A stretch of 64,000 nt of DNA from Halobacillus hunanensis (GCF_900166655.1 NZ_FVZB01000006.1:1178001-1242000); one strand, 5' to 3'. Positions 8,100 through 17,343 are shown, numbered from the stretch's first letter. The notes: generated by a model not told the origin, from the sequence alone. A program made the numbers and translations.

Positions 8100-9068
8100 T
8101 TATCTAGTTTTAAGCAACTCACTAACTGTTTCATGATCAATATTATTACCGCTGACAATTGCTACTACTACACGGCCGTCACCTTGCTTCTCTGACAGTA
8201 ACTTCCCAATTGCTGCCCCAGCCGCTCCTTCTACTGCCATTTTATGATGCTCAAGCAGAAACAATACTCCTTCTGCAATCGCCTTCTCAGAAATAAGCAC
8301 GCTTTTATCCATATACTGCTTAGTCAATTGAAAAGTGTACTGATTATCCGGTCCGATCCCGCCTAACAAACTGTCTGCCAGCGTTGGCGATTCAGCAATT
8401 TTGATGGGGCGGCCTTGTTTTAAGCTTTCATGCATGACTGCTGAGTTCTCCATCGATACACCCGTTACCTGAATGGATGGATCATTTGACTTCAAGGTAT
8501 AGCCAATTCCAGAAAGCAAGCCTCCCCCTGAGAGGGGAATTAATATTTCATCTATGTCAGGGCACTGATCCAACACTTCTAATCCTATCGTGCCCTGCCC
8601 GGCAATGACATCAAGGTCATCGAATGGTTTGATAACAGAGACACCTTGTTCTTGTTCTAATCGATAGCAGTAATCTTCCGCATCATCCTGGTTTTCACCT
8701 ACGACCACAACTTCAGCGCCAAGCTCCTTCAGCCGATTTACTTTCCCTTTTGGTACCCGTGAAGAAATGCATACAACAGAATGAATCCCAAGCTGCTTGG
8801 CGACATAGGCGACAGCAATACCGTGGTTTCCTGTTGAAAATGTCGCCACACCTCTTTTTTGACCCTCGTTGGAGAGGGAAAGGATCTTGTTAGCAGCTCC
8901 TCTTAATTTAAAAGCTCCTGTAGGCTGGTGGTTTTCAAGTTTTAAATACACTTGATTTCCTGTGTAATTAGATAAAGTGTTCGAATAGATAAGGGGCGTT
9001 TGGATAGCCAGCCCTGTAATCCTCTGCCTCGCCTTCCAAATCTCCCTTAAAGATATGAATTCGCTCAC
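8100..9068 (-). CDS. Threonine/serine dehydratase-like PLP enzyme
   Basis: A 322-residue fold-type II pyridoxal phosphate enzyme. PTGAFKLRGA carries the PLP-binding Lys54; STGNHGIAVAY and PLSGGGLLSG are the substrate and phosphate loops. There is no C-terminal ACT-like regulatory domain, so it is the short, catabolic type that deaminates threonine or serine to a 2-oxo acid. The EutB enzymes of hydroxyectoine breakdown and threo-hydroxyaspartate dehydratases share this size and sequence pattern, and a PucR neighbour would fit such a catabolic role, but no other ectoine gene is present. GTG start after GAGGAGAATAATC. Confidence 0.85.
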   Translation of the reverse strand: MSEFISLREIWKARQRITGLAIQTPLIYSNTLSNYTGNQVYLKLENHQPTGAFKLRGAANKILSLSNEGQKRGVATFSTGNHGIAVAYVAKQLGIHSVVCISSRVPKGKVNRLKELGAEVVVVGENQDDAEDYCYRLEQEQGVSVIKPFDDLDVIAGQGTIGLEVLDQCPDIDEILIPLSGGGLLSGIGYTLKSNDPSIQVTGVSMENSAVMHESLKQGRPIKIAESPTLADSLLGGIGPDNQYTFQLTKQYMDKSVLISEKAIAEGVLFLLEHHKMAVEGAAGAAIGKLLSEKQGDGRVVVAIVSGNNIDHETVSELLKTR

Positions 9069-9129
9069 GATTATTCTCCTCTCTTAATACATATGCCAGG
9101 GTAGTTCAGATTTTTCAGATATTATTGAA

Positions 9130-9169
9130 CAAAAAAAGAGAGCATACTATGTAACGTTGTATGAACTCT
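9130..9169 (-). terminator. Intrinsic terminator/attenuator upstream of the dehydratase gene
   Basis: On the minus strand AGAGTTCATAC and GTATGCTCT form a stem (two-base bulge) followed by seven T. It lies about 60 bases upstream of the dehydratase start, downstream of a candidate -10 box and a short broken frame. It could end ku transcription, end a small RNA, or act as an attenuator. Confidence 0.75.
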
Positions 9170-9172
9170 TTA

Positions 9173-9330
9173 TTATTTCATTAAGGATTGTTGAATCACA
9201 TCTGTTAAACATTTCTTAACTAAGCTTTCCTGCGACTGACTTAAGCAAAGTCCTTCAATGACTACGGAAGCTTCGCAGATTTCATCATATCTTCTGCTAT
9301 TTCACGGGATCGAACACCTGTTTCATACAC
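9173..9330 (-). pseudogene. Possible frameshifted small gene or leader peptide region
   Basis: After CGGAGG on the minus strand, a GTG at 9330 opens 22 codons (YETGVRSREIAEDMMKSAKLP), and a second frame then reads VVIEGLCLSQSQESLVKKCL to two TAA stops at 9170-9175. Joined by a frameshift near 9270, the two would give one small protein of about 50 residues. Alternatively the region is a non-coding leader with the following terminator. A TATAAT-like box sits at 9357-9362. No family is recognised. Confidence 0.3.
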
Positions 9331-9356
9331 CCTCCGATTATGTGTTTATATTCTCA

Positions 9357-9362
9357 ATTATA
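9357..9362 (-). promoter_or_regulatory. Candidate -10 box for the dehydratase leader
   Basis: TATAAT on the minus strand with only a weak upstream TGTATT 17 bases away. It would start a leader covering the broken frame and the terminator at 9130-9169. Confidence 0.3.
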
Positions 9363-9420
9363 CAACATTTCGATGCTAAAATACAGATAATCGTTCGACA
9401 AAATCCTGTTATTAAAGGGG

Positions 9421-10275
9421 TTATGACGACTTTTTCTTTGTTGATGATTTCTTGGATGCTTTCTTTTTAGGAGCTGCCTTTTTAGGAGCAACTTTCTTTT
9501 TATTTTTCGACTCGTCCAGTGACTTCTCTAAGGCTTCCATAAGGTCTGTCACATTGTCAGGACGTTTTTTCTCTTTAGCTGTTGTCACTTCTTCATTATT
9601 TCGTTTGGCTTCAATAAGTTCCAGAAGAGCTGTTCGATATTCATCCGTGTACTTCTCTGGTTCAAACTCGGCTGTGAGTTCATCAATCAACGCAACAGCA
9701 GTCTTCATTTCCTTTTTACTTAAATCAGTTTGCTCAGGAACGTTTGGTACCTCGCCAACATCTCGCACCTCATCCGGATAATGGATGGTTTCCATAAGCA
9801 ATGTATTTTTATACACTCGCAAAATAGCCAATTGTTCTTTTGAACGAATAATAATCTTGGCAATGCCGATTTTCCCCGTGTCTTCAAGGGCTTCCCTTAA
9901 TAAACCGTATGCTTTATTTCCACCGCTGTTTGGTGAAATAAAATAGCTGCGCTCAAAATAAATAGGGTCAATTTCTTCAAGTTTGACAAAATCAAGTATT
10001 TCCACAGCTTTGTCTTCTTGTTCTTTCTTTAAGTTCTTTAAATCCTCTTCATCAAGCACTACAAATTTATTTTTAGCATACTCGTAAGCTTTGACGATCT
10101 CTTCATTTTTCACTTCTTCCTCGCAAACTGGGCATCTTTTCTTATACTCGATCGGAGAATTACATTTTCCATGTAATTGACGCAATTTAATATCTTTGTT
10201 CTCAGTAGCAGCATGAAGCTTGATCGGTATGTTAACAAGACCAAAACTAATCGATCCCTTCCACATTGTGTGCAT
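9421..10275 (-). CDS. ku: Ku protein for non-homologous end joining
   Basis: A 284-residue bacterial Ku. The start MHTMWKGSISFGLVNIPIKL and the CPVCEEEV segment are typical. The core Ku beta-barrel covers about residues 1-200; the C-terminus is a lysine/alanine-rich tail (KKKVAPKKAAPKKKASKK) of the kind known to bind DNA and LigD. Ku homodimers thread onto broken DNA ends and recruit LigD. The gene is divergent from ligD with about 100 bases between. In Bacillus subtilis the pair protects spores; here the sporulation link is inferred, as no clear sigma-G promoter could be read. Confidence 0.96.
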   Translation of the reverse strand: MHTMWKGSISFGLVNIPIKLHAATENKDIKLRQLHGKCNSPIEYKKRCPVCEEEVKNEEIVKAYEYAKNKFVVLDEEDLKNLKKEQEDKAVEILDFVKLEEIDPIYFERSYFISPNSGGNKAYGLLREALEDTGKIGIAKIIIRSKEQLAILRVYKNTLLMETIHYPDEVRDVGEVPNVPEQTDLSKKEMKTAVALIDELTAEFEPEKYTDEYRTALLELIEAKRNNEEVTTAKEKKRPDNVTDLMEALEKSLDESKNKKKVAPKKAAPKKKASKKSSTKKKSS

Positions 10276-10378
10276 GAACTATTTCACTCCTTTTTGATTA
10301 GCTTTTACCCTCTAAGAAAAAATATGACTAAAAGCTATATACTCGATCAAAATAAAGATAGAAAAGAAGGTGAGTGAG

Positions 10379-12154
10379 TTGGTTAAACCTATGCTTCCGA
10401 CATTGTCTGAAGAAATACCGACGGGAAATGAATGGGTATATGAAGTGAAATATGACGGATTTCGGGCGTTTCTTAAGTGGACAGAAAACGGGGTTTCGCT
10501 CATGAGTAGAAACGGTCAGGATTTGTCAGACCGCTTTCCTGAAATCATTGATGCTGCAAAAAAAGGGGATCCTCCTGATCAACTGCCTGTTTTACTCGAC
10601 GGCGAGATCGTGATTCTCAACACCCCTTATCAGGCCAATTTCCCCATTCTCCAAAAACGTGGACGGATGAGGAATAAAGCTTCTATTAAAAGGATAGCTG
10701 GAGAGCGGCCCGCTACATTTATGGCATTTGATATTCTTGAATCTGGAAAAAATTTAACCTCATTTGTTTTTATAGAAAGAAAAGAACGACTTCGTAAAAT
10801 GATTAACCATATCGACTTTCCATCTATTCAAATGGTCGAAGTTTTTGAACATAAAGCCGACATCCACAGTCTTCTCCTCCTTCATTTAGGCGAAGGTATC
10901 GTAGCAAAGCGCAAACAGAGCATTTACCAAAAAGGGGTTCGGACGAGGCAATGGCTCAAAGTGAAACAATGGCGTTCAGTTTCTGGCTTTCTAACCTCAT
11001 TCGATCCAGGGAATGATTATTATAAAATGGAGATTTGGCACGGGAATAAACGTGTACCGTTAGGCAGTTTTAAGCATGGATTAACCTCAGAGCAGGCGCA
11101 TACACTTGCAACTTTTTTTAAAGAGAAGGGAACTAATTGGAGACTAAATCCAAGTGTTTGCGCCGCTATCAACTGCTTAATGGCAGAAGGCGGAGAAATG
11201 CGCGAGCCTGTCTTCCATCAGTTTAGATTTGATTTGGAGCACGATGATTGTACCGTGTCTAAACGAGACTGGGACCTGCTTTTGTTTCCTGAGGATGTAG
11301 AGATCACTCATCCTGAAAAAATACTGTGGCCAGAAAGGAAATGGAGTAAGCAGGATTACCTGATGTACATTAGAGCGATCGCTCCTTACATGATTCCTTT
11401 TATAAAAGATAAAAAGTTGACGTTAATTCGATATCCTCATGGTGTGGGTGACGAATCCTTCTTTCAAAAGCATCGGGCTGAACACTCTCCTGATTATGTA
11501 GAGGCATGGAAGGAGAATGGTGAGACCTTCATCGTTAGCAACGAGCTGTCAAGTTTAGTTTGGCTAAGCAATCAAGGAGCACTAGAGTTTCATATTCCGT
11601 TTCAAAAAGCAGCAGCCAATGACCCGGATGAGATTGTGTTTGACCTTGATCCACCTGATCGCAGCGCATTTCATTTATCGATCATAGCTGCAAAACTATT
11701 GAAACATTTGCTTGACCAACTCAACGTACATGGTTTTATAAAAACATCCGGAAATAAAGGAATGCAGCTCCATATTCCTATTACAGAGGGGAGCATGAGT
11801 TATGAAGAAACAAGGAAATTTACAAAGAGTTTAGTCGATCTTCTTGTAAAAGAAAGTCCAGATTTATTTACAATTGAGCGATTAAAGAAAAATCGCGGAC
11901 AAAGACTTTACCTGGACTATGTCCAGCATGCAGAAGGAAAAACCATTATATCCCCCTATTCAGCCAGAGCCACTTCAGAAGGAACTGTAGCCACACCGCT
12001 TTTTTGGCATGAAATCACAGAAGATCTAAATCCAGAAGACTTTACCATTAAGAATGTTATGCAGCGAGTCCAGGAATTTGGCTGTCCTTTTCAAGATTAT
12101 CATAAAGTGCGAGAGTCCCAGCCCATTGATGTCATGAAACAACTAGGAGGATAA
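10379..12154 (+). CDS. ligD: ATP-dependent DNA ligase LigD (ligase + polymerase domains)
   Basis: A 591-residue two-domain enzyme with the same order as Bacillus LigD. The N-terminal ATP-dependent ligase carries the adenylation motif EVKYDGFR (Lys24) and GEGIVAKRK, about residues 1-290. The C-terminal archaeo-eukaryotic primase-like polymerase domain carries LIRYPHG, SFFQKH, VFDLDPP (metal-binding acids) and SGNKGMQLHIP, about residues 300-590. No nuclease domain is present, as usual in Bacillus. The TTG at 10379 lies eight bases after AGAAGG; a GTG nine bases earlier overlaps that site. It seals and fills breaks held by Ku. Confidence 0.95.
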   Translation: MVKPMLPTLSEEIPTGNEWVYEVKYDGFRAFLKWTENGVSLMSRNGQDLSDRFPEIIDAAKKGDPPDQLPVLLDGEIVILNTPYQANFPILQKRGRMRNKASIKRIAGERPATFMAFDILESGKNLTSFVFIERKERLRKMINHIDFPSIQMVEVFEHKADIHSLLLLHLGEGIVAKRKQSIYQKGVRTRQWLKVKQWRSVSGFLTSFDPGNDYYKMEIWHGNKRVPLGSFKHGLTSEQAHTLATFFKEKGTNWRLNPSVCAAINCLMAEGGEMREPVFHQFRFDLEHDDCTVSKRDWDLLLFPEDVEITHPEKILWPERKWSKQDYLMYIRAIAPYMIPFIKDKKLTLIRYPHGVGDESFFQKHRAEHSPDYVEAWKENGETFIVSNELSSLVWLSNQGALEFHIPFQKAAANDPDEIVFDLDPPDRSAFHLSIIAAKLLKHLLDQLNVHGFIKTSGNKGMQLHIPITEGSMSYEETRKFTKSLVDLLVKESPDLFTIERLKKNRGQRLYLDYVQHAEGKTIISPYSARATSEGTVATPLFWHEITEDLNPEDFTIKNVMQRVQEFGCPFQDYHKVRESQPIDVMKQLGG

Positions 12155-12168
12155 AGTACTGAACAAAT

Positions 12169-12197
12169 AGAGCCTCGACATGATGGGTCGAGGCTCA
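12169..12197. terminator. Hairpin between ligD and the fatty-acid operon
   Basis: GAGCCTCGAC / GTCGAGGCTC is a perfect 10-bp stem with a seven-base loop, placed between two converging genes. T tracts are weak on both sides (TATTTGTT on the minus side). Confidence 0.65.
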
Positions 12198-12203
12198 TCC
12201 AAT

Positions 12204-13763
12204 CTATTCTGTTACCTGTTTTGTCTGCTCTCGGAGTTTAAATTTCTGCAGCTTTCCACTGGCATTTCGGGGAAGTTCAGACACAAACTCATAACGACGC
12301 GGTCGCTTGTAGCGGGCAAGCCTGTTACCTGATATGCAAAATTCATCAAGTTCGTCAGGTTCTACATCGCCTTTTTTCACTATATAAGCAACAACTTTTT
12401 CGCCCCACAATTCATCGGGTTCCCCTACTACTGCAGCATCCACAACAGCCGGGTGGTCAAACAGGGCATCCTCCACTTCGCGGGAATAAATATTCTCACC
12501 GCCTGAAACAATCATGTCTTTCACCCTGTCACTAACCCATAGATAGCCATCTTCATCGAAATAACCAATATCTCCAGAATGATACCACCCTTTATATAAA
12601 GCTTCTGACGTCTCTTTAGAACGATTGTAATATTCAGGCATCATACTTGGCCCGCGCACAATAATTTCTCCTAACTCGCCTGGGCTGCAGATGTCAGCGG
12701 GATCTGCAGGTCCTTCCTCCCGTGTACGTACGACGAGTACTTCATGGTTTACTAGTGCCCGTCCTGCAGACCCTGCTTTAGACAACTGTTCGTCTTCGAG
12801 AAGAACGGTAATAGCCGGTCCCATTTCAGTCATTCCGTATGCTTGGATCAATTGGACTCCTAAAGCTTGATGAAGCCGCTTCGTTAGGGCTGGAGCCATA
12901 GGTGCCCCACCATAAAGCCCTGTCCTCAATGAATTGAAGTCCTTCTTACTGAATTTCTCTTGTATGATCATATTCCACATCGTTGGAGCTGCAAACAATG
13001 TAGAGATTTCTTCTTCACGCGTTATTTGAATCATTTCCTGAGCATCGAAGTGATGGAGAATTACCGTTGTTGCCCCAACCATCACCCTTGGAAAAAATGA
13101 ACAATGGAGTTCAGCACAATGGAACATCGGAGCTGCCGTTAGACCGCGGTCGTGGTGGGTGAGATGTAAAGTATGGGCTAGTATGAGTGCTTGGTCAATC
13201 ATATCCCGGTGAGTATGCAGGACCCCTTTAGGTAATCCCGTCGTACCTGAAGTGTACATGATTGCGTAGTAATCGTCTTCGTCGATTTCGCAGAACGGCG
13301 GTGTACGATCCGCTCCTTCCAGCACATCATAATAATGGCGAGATAATACAACCTCCTGCTGTTCATCTATGGACCAGAAATGGATATGGGTTCTTTCATT
13401 CGCAATTTCTTTAAGCTGCGGTGCTGTTGCCCGTTCGAATAATACTACTTTAGGTTTAGCATCCTTAATAATAAAGCTGATTTCCTGCGAAGTTAGCCTG
13501 AAATTTATGGGATTAAAAATAGCACCGATTTTCATACAAGCAAATAATGTAACTGCAAATTCAGCCGTGTTATAAAGTACTGTAGAAACCTTTTCCCCTT
13601 TTGTAACCCCTGCACCAGACAAAGCATTAGCCAAGTGATTTGCTTCTTCATCCCATTGTCGATAAGTCCACCTTTTTCCTAACCTTACATCTACTAACGC
13701 TTCTTTATTCGGAAACTTCACCGCCGTTTGCTCAAACATACTTTTAAGTGTTGGACCCATCAT
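12204..13763 (-). CDS. Acyl-CoA synthetase (AMP-forming)
   Basis: A 519-residue member of the ANL adenylating family. MYTSGTTGLPKGV is the phosphate-binding loop; YGMTEMGPAIT, YHSGDIGYFDEDGYLWVSDR and the C-terminal NASGKLQKFKLRE (catalytic Lys) follow in normal order. It activates a carboxylic acid, most likely a medium or long chain fatty acid, to its CoA ester. The ATG at 13763 follows AAAGGAGTGGATA; the longer frame overlaps the thiolase gene and is rejected. It is the last gene of an operon with a thiolase and an acyl-CoA dehydrogenase, which supports a role in beta-oxidation. Confidence 0.92.
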   Translation of the reverse strand: MMGPTLKSMFEQTAVKFPNKEALVDVRLGKRWTYRQWDEEANHLANALSGAGVTKGEKVSTVLYNTAEFAVTLFACMKIGAIFNPINFRLTSQEISFIIKDAKPKVVLFERATAPQLKEIANERTHIHFWSIDEQQEVVLSRHYYDVLEGADRTPPFCEIDEDDYYAIMYTSGTTGLPKGVLHTHRDMIDQALILAHTLHLTHHDRGLTAAPMFHCAELHCSFFPRVMVGATTVILHHFDAQEMIQITREEEISTLFAAPTMWNMIIQEKFSKKDFNSLRTGLYGGAPMAPALTKRLHQALGVQLIQAYGMTEMGPAITVLLEDEQLSKAGSAGRALVNHEVLVVRTREEGPADPADICSPGELGEIIVRGPSMMPEYYNRSKETSEALYKGWYHSGDIGYFDEDGYLWVSDRVKDMIVSGGENIYSREVEDALFDHPAVVDAAVVGEPDELWGEKVVAYIVKKGDVEPDELDEFCISGNRLARYKRPRRYEFVSELPRNASGKLQKFKLREQTKQVTE

Positions 13764-13803
13764 TATCCACTCCTTTAAACTTGTTTGAAAACTAGTAGCT
13801 ACA

Positions 13804-14958
13804 TTAGTCTGACAAACGCTCAATAATCGTTGCGTTAGCCATACCCAATCCTTCACAAACGGCCTGAAGACCATATCGTCCTTCCGACCTTTCCAGTTCA
13901 TGCATAAGAGTTGTCATCAGCTTAGTGCCTGTAGCTCCAAGTGGGTGCCCAAGCGCTATCGCACCGCCATTGACGTTCAATTTCTCAATAGCGGCCCCTG
14001 TTTCCTTCAGCCAAAACAAAGGGACTGAAGCAAAAGCTTCGTTAACTTCAAATAGATCAATGTCTTTAAGACTAAGTCCAGCCTGTTGTAAAACTTTCTG
14101 AGTAGCTGGAACAGGCCCGGTAAGCATAAAAGTTGGGTCAGACCCAACAACGGAACGAGCTACAATGCGAAAGCGCGGTCTTAGCTCAAGAGACTCAGCT
14201 TTCTGACGTGACATAAGCAAAATAGCCGAAGCACCATCGCTAATTTGACTGGCATTACCTGCTGTAATCACCCCACCTTCTTTAAATGCCGGATTTAGAG
14301 GCTCCAAGCTGCTCATAGTTGTTCCAGGACGCGGTCCTTCATCATCCTTCATTGTAATCGGCAGCCCCTTACGATCCTTTGCTTCAACAGGCATAATTTC
14401 CCTTTCATATCGCCCTTCCTCGATTGCAGATAATGCCTTTTCATGACTTCTTACCGCAAATCTATTTAAATCTTCCTTACTCAACCCCCAGTGTTCGGCA
14501 ATTTGTTCCGCCGATAAACCTTGATTAATCATTCTATATTGACTTGTAAGCTTTTCGCTATACTCTGTTCCCTGCCTATTTGAAAACATTGGCACACGAG
14601 ACATTGATTCTACTCCGCCGGCAATCACTACATCCATATCTCCACTTGCAATCGCTTGTGAAGCAAAATGAACAGCTTGCTGACTTGACCCACATTGCCG
14701 GTCAATTGTGACACCAGGTACCTCTTTGGGGAAACCAGCCATAAGAGCAGCGATTCTGGCTACGTCACCAGACTGCTCCCCAACTTGCGAAACACAGCCC
14801 GCAATGACATCATTTACCTCAGCTGGGTCTAGGTCAACTCTGCAAGTCAATTCTTTTAGGACTTTCGCCAGTAATTCGTCTGGCCTGATATCTTTCAGCA
14901 AACCATTTTTTCTACCAACCGGAGTTCGTACAGCTTCGACAATAACAACTTCATTCAT
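13804..14958 (-). CDS. Acetyl-CoA acyltransferase (thiolase)
   Basis: A 384-residue thiolase. The acyl-accepting Cys89 lies in DRQCGSSQQAVHFA; NVNGGAIALGHPLGATG carries the conserved His. The C-terminal motif reads AVCEGLGMANA where most thiolases have CxGGGxGxA, so the second catalytic Cys is kept but two glycines differ. It cleaves 3-oxoacyl-CoA to acetyl-CoA in the last step of beta-oxidation. It lies 23 bases after the dehydrogenase gene and 40 bases before the synthetase gene, all on the minus strand. Start chosen at the ATG after GGGGGATGCAGG. Confidence 0.92.
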   Translation of the reverse strand: MNEVVIVEAVRTPVGRKNGLLKDIRPDELLAKVLKELTCRVDLDPAEVNDVIAGCVSQVGEQSGDVARIAALMAGFPKEVPGVTIDRQCGSSQQAVHFASQAIASGDMDVVIAGGVESMSRVPMFSNRQGTEYSEKLTSQYRMINQGLSAEQIAEHWGLSKEDLNRFAVRSHEKALSAIEEGRYEREIMPVEAKDRKGLPITMKDDEGPRPGTTMSSLEPLNPAFKEGGVITAGNASQISDGASAILLMSRQKAESLELRPRFRIVARSVVGSDPTFMLTGPVPATQKVLQQAGLSLKDIDLFEVNEAFASVPLFWLKETGAAIEKLNVNGGAIALGHPLGATGTKLMTTLMHELERSEGRYGLQAVCEGLGMANATIIERLSD

Positions 14959-14981
14959 CCTGCATCCCCCATTTATCCTGG

Positions 14982-16130
14982 CTAGTTGAGCCCCATTTTT
15001 TTGGCAATGATAGATTTCATAATTTCATTCGACCCTGCATAAATTGCTGCTACCGGGGCATCTCTGAATCGCCTTGCAATCTCGTACTCCTCCATGTAGC
15101 CATAACCTCCATGAAATTGCATACACGTTGAAGCTGTCTTTTTAACTAAATCCGTAATCCACCACTTTGCCATCGATACTTCTTTAACCACCTCATCTCC
15201 ATTCATGTGTGCTTCTATAGTTCGGTCCAGAAAAGCCCTGCCTATTTCCACCTCTGTCTGTAATTCAGCTAAGCTAAACTGTATATGTTGAAAGGAAGCG
15301 ATCGACTTGCCAAATGCCTGCCGCTGCTTCACGTAATCAAGTGTTAGTTCCAGCATCCGTTCACTTGAGGTAATCCCCCCGATAGCAACAACAAGTCTTT
15401 CCTGCTGTAGTTTATCCATCAGATAATAAAATCCTTTTCCTTCCTCACCAAGGAGATTTCCTTTAGGCACTTTAGCATCTTCAAAAATTAGTTCAGCTGT
15501 ATCCTGACTGTGCAGTCCTACTTTATGTAATTGTTTCCCCCGAGAAAAACCATCAGTGCCACGTTCAACAACGATTAAACTAATCCCCTTATGAGGTGGT
15601 TTCGTCTGTGTATCCGTCTTGCAAACTATGAGAATAAGATCTGCCTGAATGCCATTTGTGATAAACGTTTTTTCCCCGTTTATTACATAATGGTCATCTT
15701 GTAATACTGCAGATGTACGTATATGGGCTAAATCTGAACCTGCTCCTGGCTCTGTCATAGCAATGGCAGTTATAATTTCTCCTGTTGCACATTTAGGAAG
15801 CCACTTTTTCTTCTGTTCAACCGTTCCATATTCAGCAAGATAAGGAACGACAATATCGTTGTGAAGTCCAATTCCGATTAAGCCTGTCCCGACCTTTTCC
15901 AGCTCCTCATTAATCAAAACTGAATAAGCGAAGTCTGCCCCTGCCCCACCAAATTCTTCATTAAGCCAAGGGCAAAGGTATCCTTGCTCTCCAAGCTTTT
16001 TCCAGAATGACCTCGGAATGTACCCCTGACTCTCCCATTGATCAAAGTATGGAAAAGCTTCTTTTGCAAGAAACTTCCTCAATGATTCCCTTACTATTCT
16101 GTGTTCATCTTTTATATAGCCAGCTTCCAT
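14982..16130 (-). CDS. Acyl-CoA dehydrogenase
   Basis: A 382-residue flavoenzyme that oxidises acyl-CoA to 2-enoyl-CoA. MTEPGAGSDL and the WITDLVKKTASTCMQFHGGYGYMEEY segment bind FAD. In MCAD-type enzymes the catalytic Glu sits in YEG; here that site is YAG, while LQQERLVVAIGG supplies Glu244 at the position used by isovaleryl- and long-chain acyl-CoA dehydrogenases, so the enzyme probably belongs to that class. First gene of the fatty acid operon; no enoyl-CoA hydratase or hydroxyacyl dehydrogenase is nearby, so these must be encoded elsewhere. Confidence 0.92.
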   Translation of the reverse strand: MEAGYIKDEHRIVRESLRKFLAKEAFPYFDQWESQGYIPRSFWKKLGEQGYLCPWLNEEFGGAGADFAYSVLINEELEKVGTGLIGIGLHNDIVVPYLAEYGTVEQKKKWLPKCATGEIITAIAMTEPGAGSDLAHIRTSAVLQDDHYVINGEKTFITNGIQADLILIVCKTDTQTKPPHKGISLIVVERGTDGFSRGKQLHKVGLHSQDTAELIFEDAKVPKGNLLGEEGKGFYYLMDKLQQERLVVAIGGITSSERMLELTLDYVKQRQAFGKSIASFQHIQFSLAELQTEVEIGRAFLDRTIEAHMNGDEVVKEVSMAKWWITDLVKKTASTCMQFHGGYGYMEEYEIARRFRDAPVAAIYAGSNEIMKSIIAKKMGLN

Positions 16131-16478
16131 AGGGCCCTCCTGATAGTTCGGAATATTCGGTCATATTATTTTAAAAAACTTGTCCTATATTATATTCTGG
16201 CTTGCCTGCTCATTTTCCTGCTTTATATAAAATGCTCATATATATAAGGATTCATTGAAGGTTACAATAGTGAAAAGTTAGAAATAAAAAAATAGGCACC
16301 GCTAGTCTCAGTGAATAACGATGCTTTATCCTATACCTATACCATAGACATACGTTGTTCTTTCTCTACTCGGCCTCTTACATTCGTCTACGCACTTCTT
16401 TAACAGGGAGGAGACTTTGGGATAGGGTTACTATTATTTTATGATCGGATTACTTAAATATGTCTTGAATTGACTACG
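16131..16478. other. Intergenic region upstream of the fatty-acid operon
   Basis: About 350 bases without a convincing gene. A TATAAT on the minus strand near 16190 could be the -10 of the fatty acid operon. Just inside, at 16147-16164, TTCGGAATATTCGG repeats the half-site ATTCGG and could bind a TetR-type (FadR-like) regulator, but it is not the known Bacillus FadR box. The remaining sequence (16290-16470) has only short frames. Confidence 0.35.
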
Positions 16479-17237
16479 TCACAAAATCCTTTCAATTGCG
16501 TGGGCTACTCCATCATTTTCGTTTGTCTTCGTTACCCAGTCTGCCTCTTCCTTAACGATTTCCTGTGCATTACCCATGGCTACGCCAAAGCCGGCTTCAC
16601 GAATCATAGCCAAGTCATTCATACTATCTCCAACCGACATCACCTGGCTCATTTTCAAATCTAACTTTTCACAAACCTTTAACAATGCAGCCGCTTTATT
16701 TACTCCAGCTGGATTGACCTCTATGTTCGTCGGACTTGAATTTGTAATTTCGAATGCTCCATTATTACGCAGCTCATCTAAAATAACTTGACGTACCTCA
16801 TCATCTTCTACATCAAAGCCAAATTTAAGCCAGTCATAATCAACGATTTCCTTTTCAAACGGCTGCTGACTGCTAAACTGCCCTTGAACCGTTGAGGTCC
16901 AAAAATGGATTCCGTGTCCATTTCTTAGTTCCCATAACCTCTCGACATGTTTAGGTTCGAGGAGGTTTTGCTCTACAAGGTTAAAATTTTCATCATAAAT
17001 CTCCCCGCCATTGATCGTCACCATGTATGATGATCGCCCAAGAGACTCTGCGATACCTTGACAAGTTGCTAGAGACCTGCCTGTGCTGAGTACAACATGG
17101 ATTCCTTGACTTTTGGCTTTTTGAATAGCTTCATGGTTTCTTTTGGATACTTGTAAATCCTCGTTTAGCAGTGTTCCGTCCATATCTAGTGCAATTAGTT
17201 TGATATCCTTTTCCATCGTTTGCTCACGTCCTCTCAT
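16479..17237 (-). CDS. HAD superfamily Cof-type phosphatase
   Basis: A 252-residue haloacid dehalogenase-fold hydrolase. The nucleophile motif is IALDMDGTLL, motif II is VLSTGRS, and the C-terminal SVGDSMNDLAMIREAGFGVAMGNA carries motifs III and IV. The Cof/class IIB cap lies between about residues 85 and 185. Such enzymes dephosphorylate sugar phosphates, flavin or other metabolites; the substrate cannot be told. The first ATG, after AAGAGGAGCAA, is kept; the ATG seven codons later is the usual family start and could also be used. Confidence 0.85.
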   Translation of the reverse strand: MRGREQTMEKDIKLIALDMDGTLLNEDLQVSKRNHEAIQKAKSQGIHVVLSTGRSLATCQGIAESLGRSSYMVTINGGEIYDENFNLVEQNLLEPKHVERLWELRNGHGIHFWTSTVQGQFSSQQPFEKEIVDYDWLKFGFDVEDDEVRQVILDELRNNGAFEITNSSPTNIEVNPAGVNKAAALLKVCEKLDLKMSQVMSVGDSMNDLAMIREAGFGVAMGNAQEIVKEEADWVTKTNENDGVAHAIERIL

Positions 17238-17307
17238 TTGCTCCTCTTATTTTAGTACACTTTTGAGGTTTGATACAGTAGAGTGATTATTACTCATATC
17301 GTTGAGC

Positions 17308-17336
17308 AAAAAAACCCCCACCGTGAATGGTGAGGG
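17308..17336 (-). terminator. Terminator of the LtaS-like gene
   Basis: On the minus strand CCCTCACC and GGTGGGGG form an 8-bp stem followed by seven T, eight bases beyond the stop codon. Confidence 0.88.
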
Positions 17337-17343
17337 CTTCTGA

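Noticed and set aside
13764-13901. 46-residue N-terminal extension of the acyl-CoA synthetase
   Set aside because: It overlaps the thiolase coding end, while AAAGGAGTGGATA precedes the ATG at 13763.
16290-16470. Possible transposase remnant upstream of the HAD gene
   Set aside because: Short frames on both strands but no recognisable transposase motif or terminal repeats.
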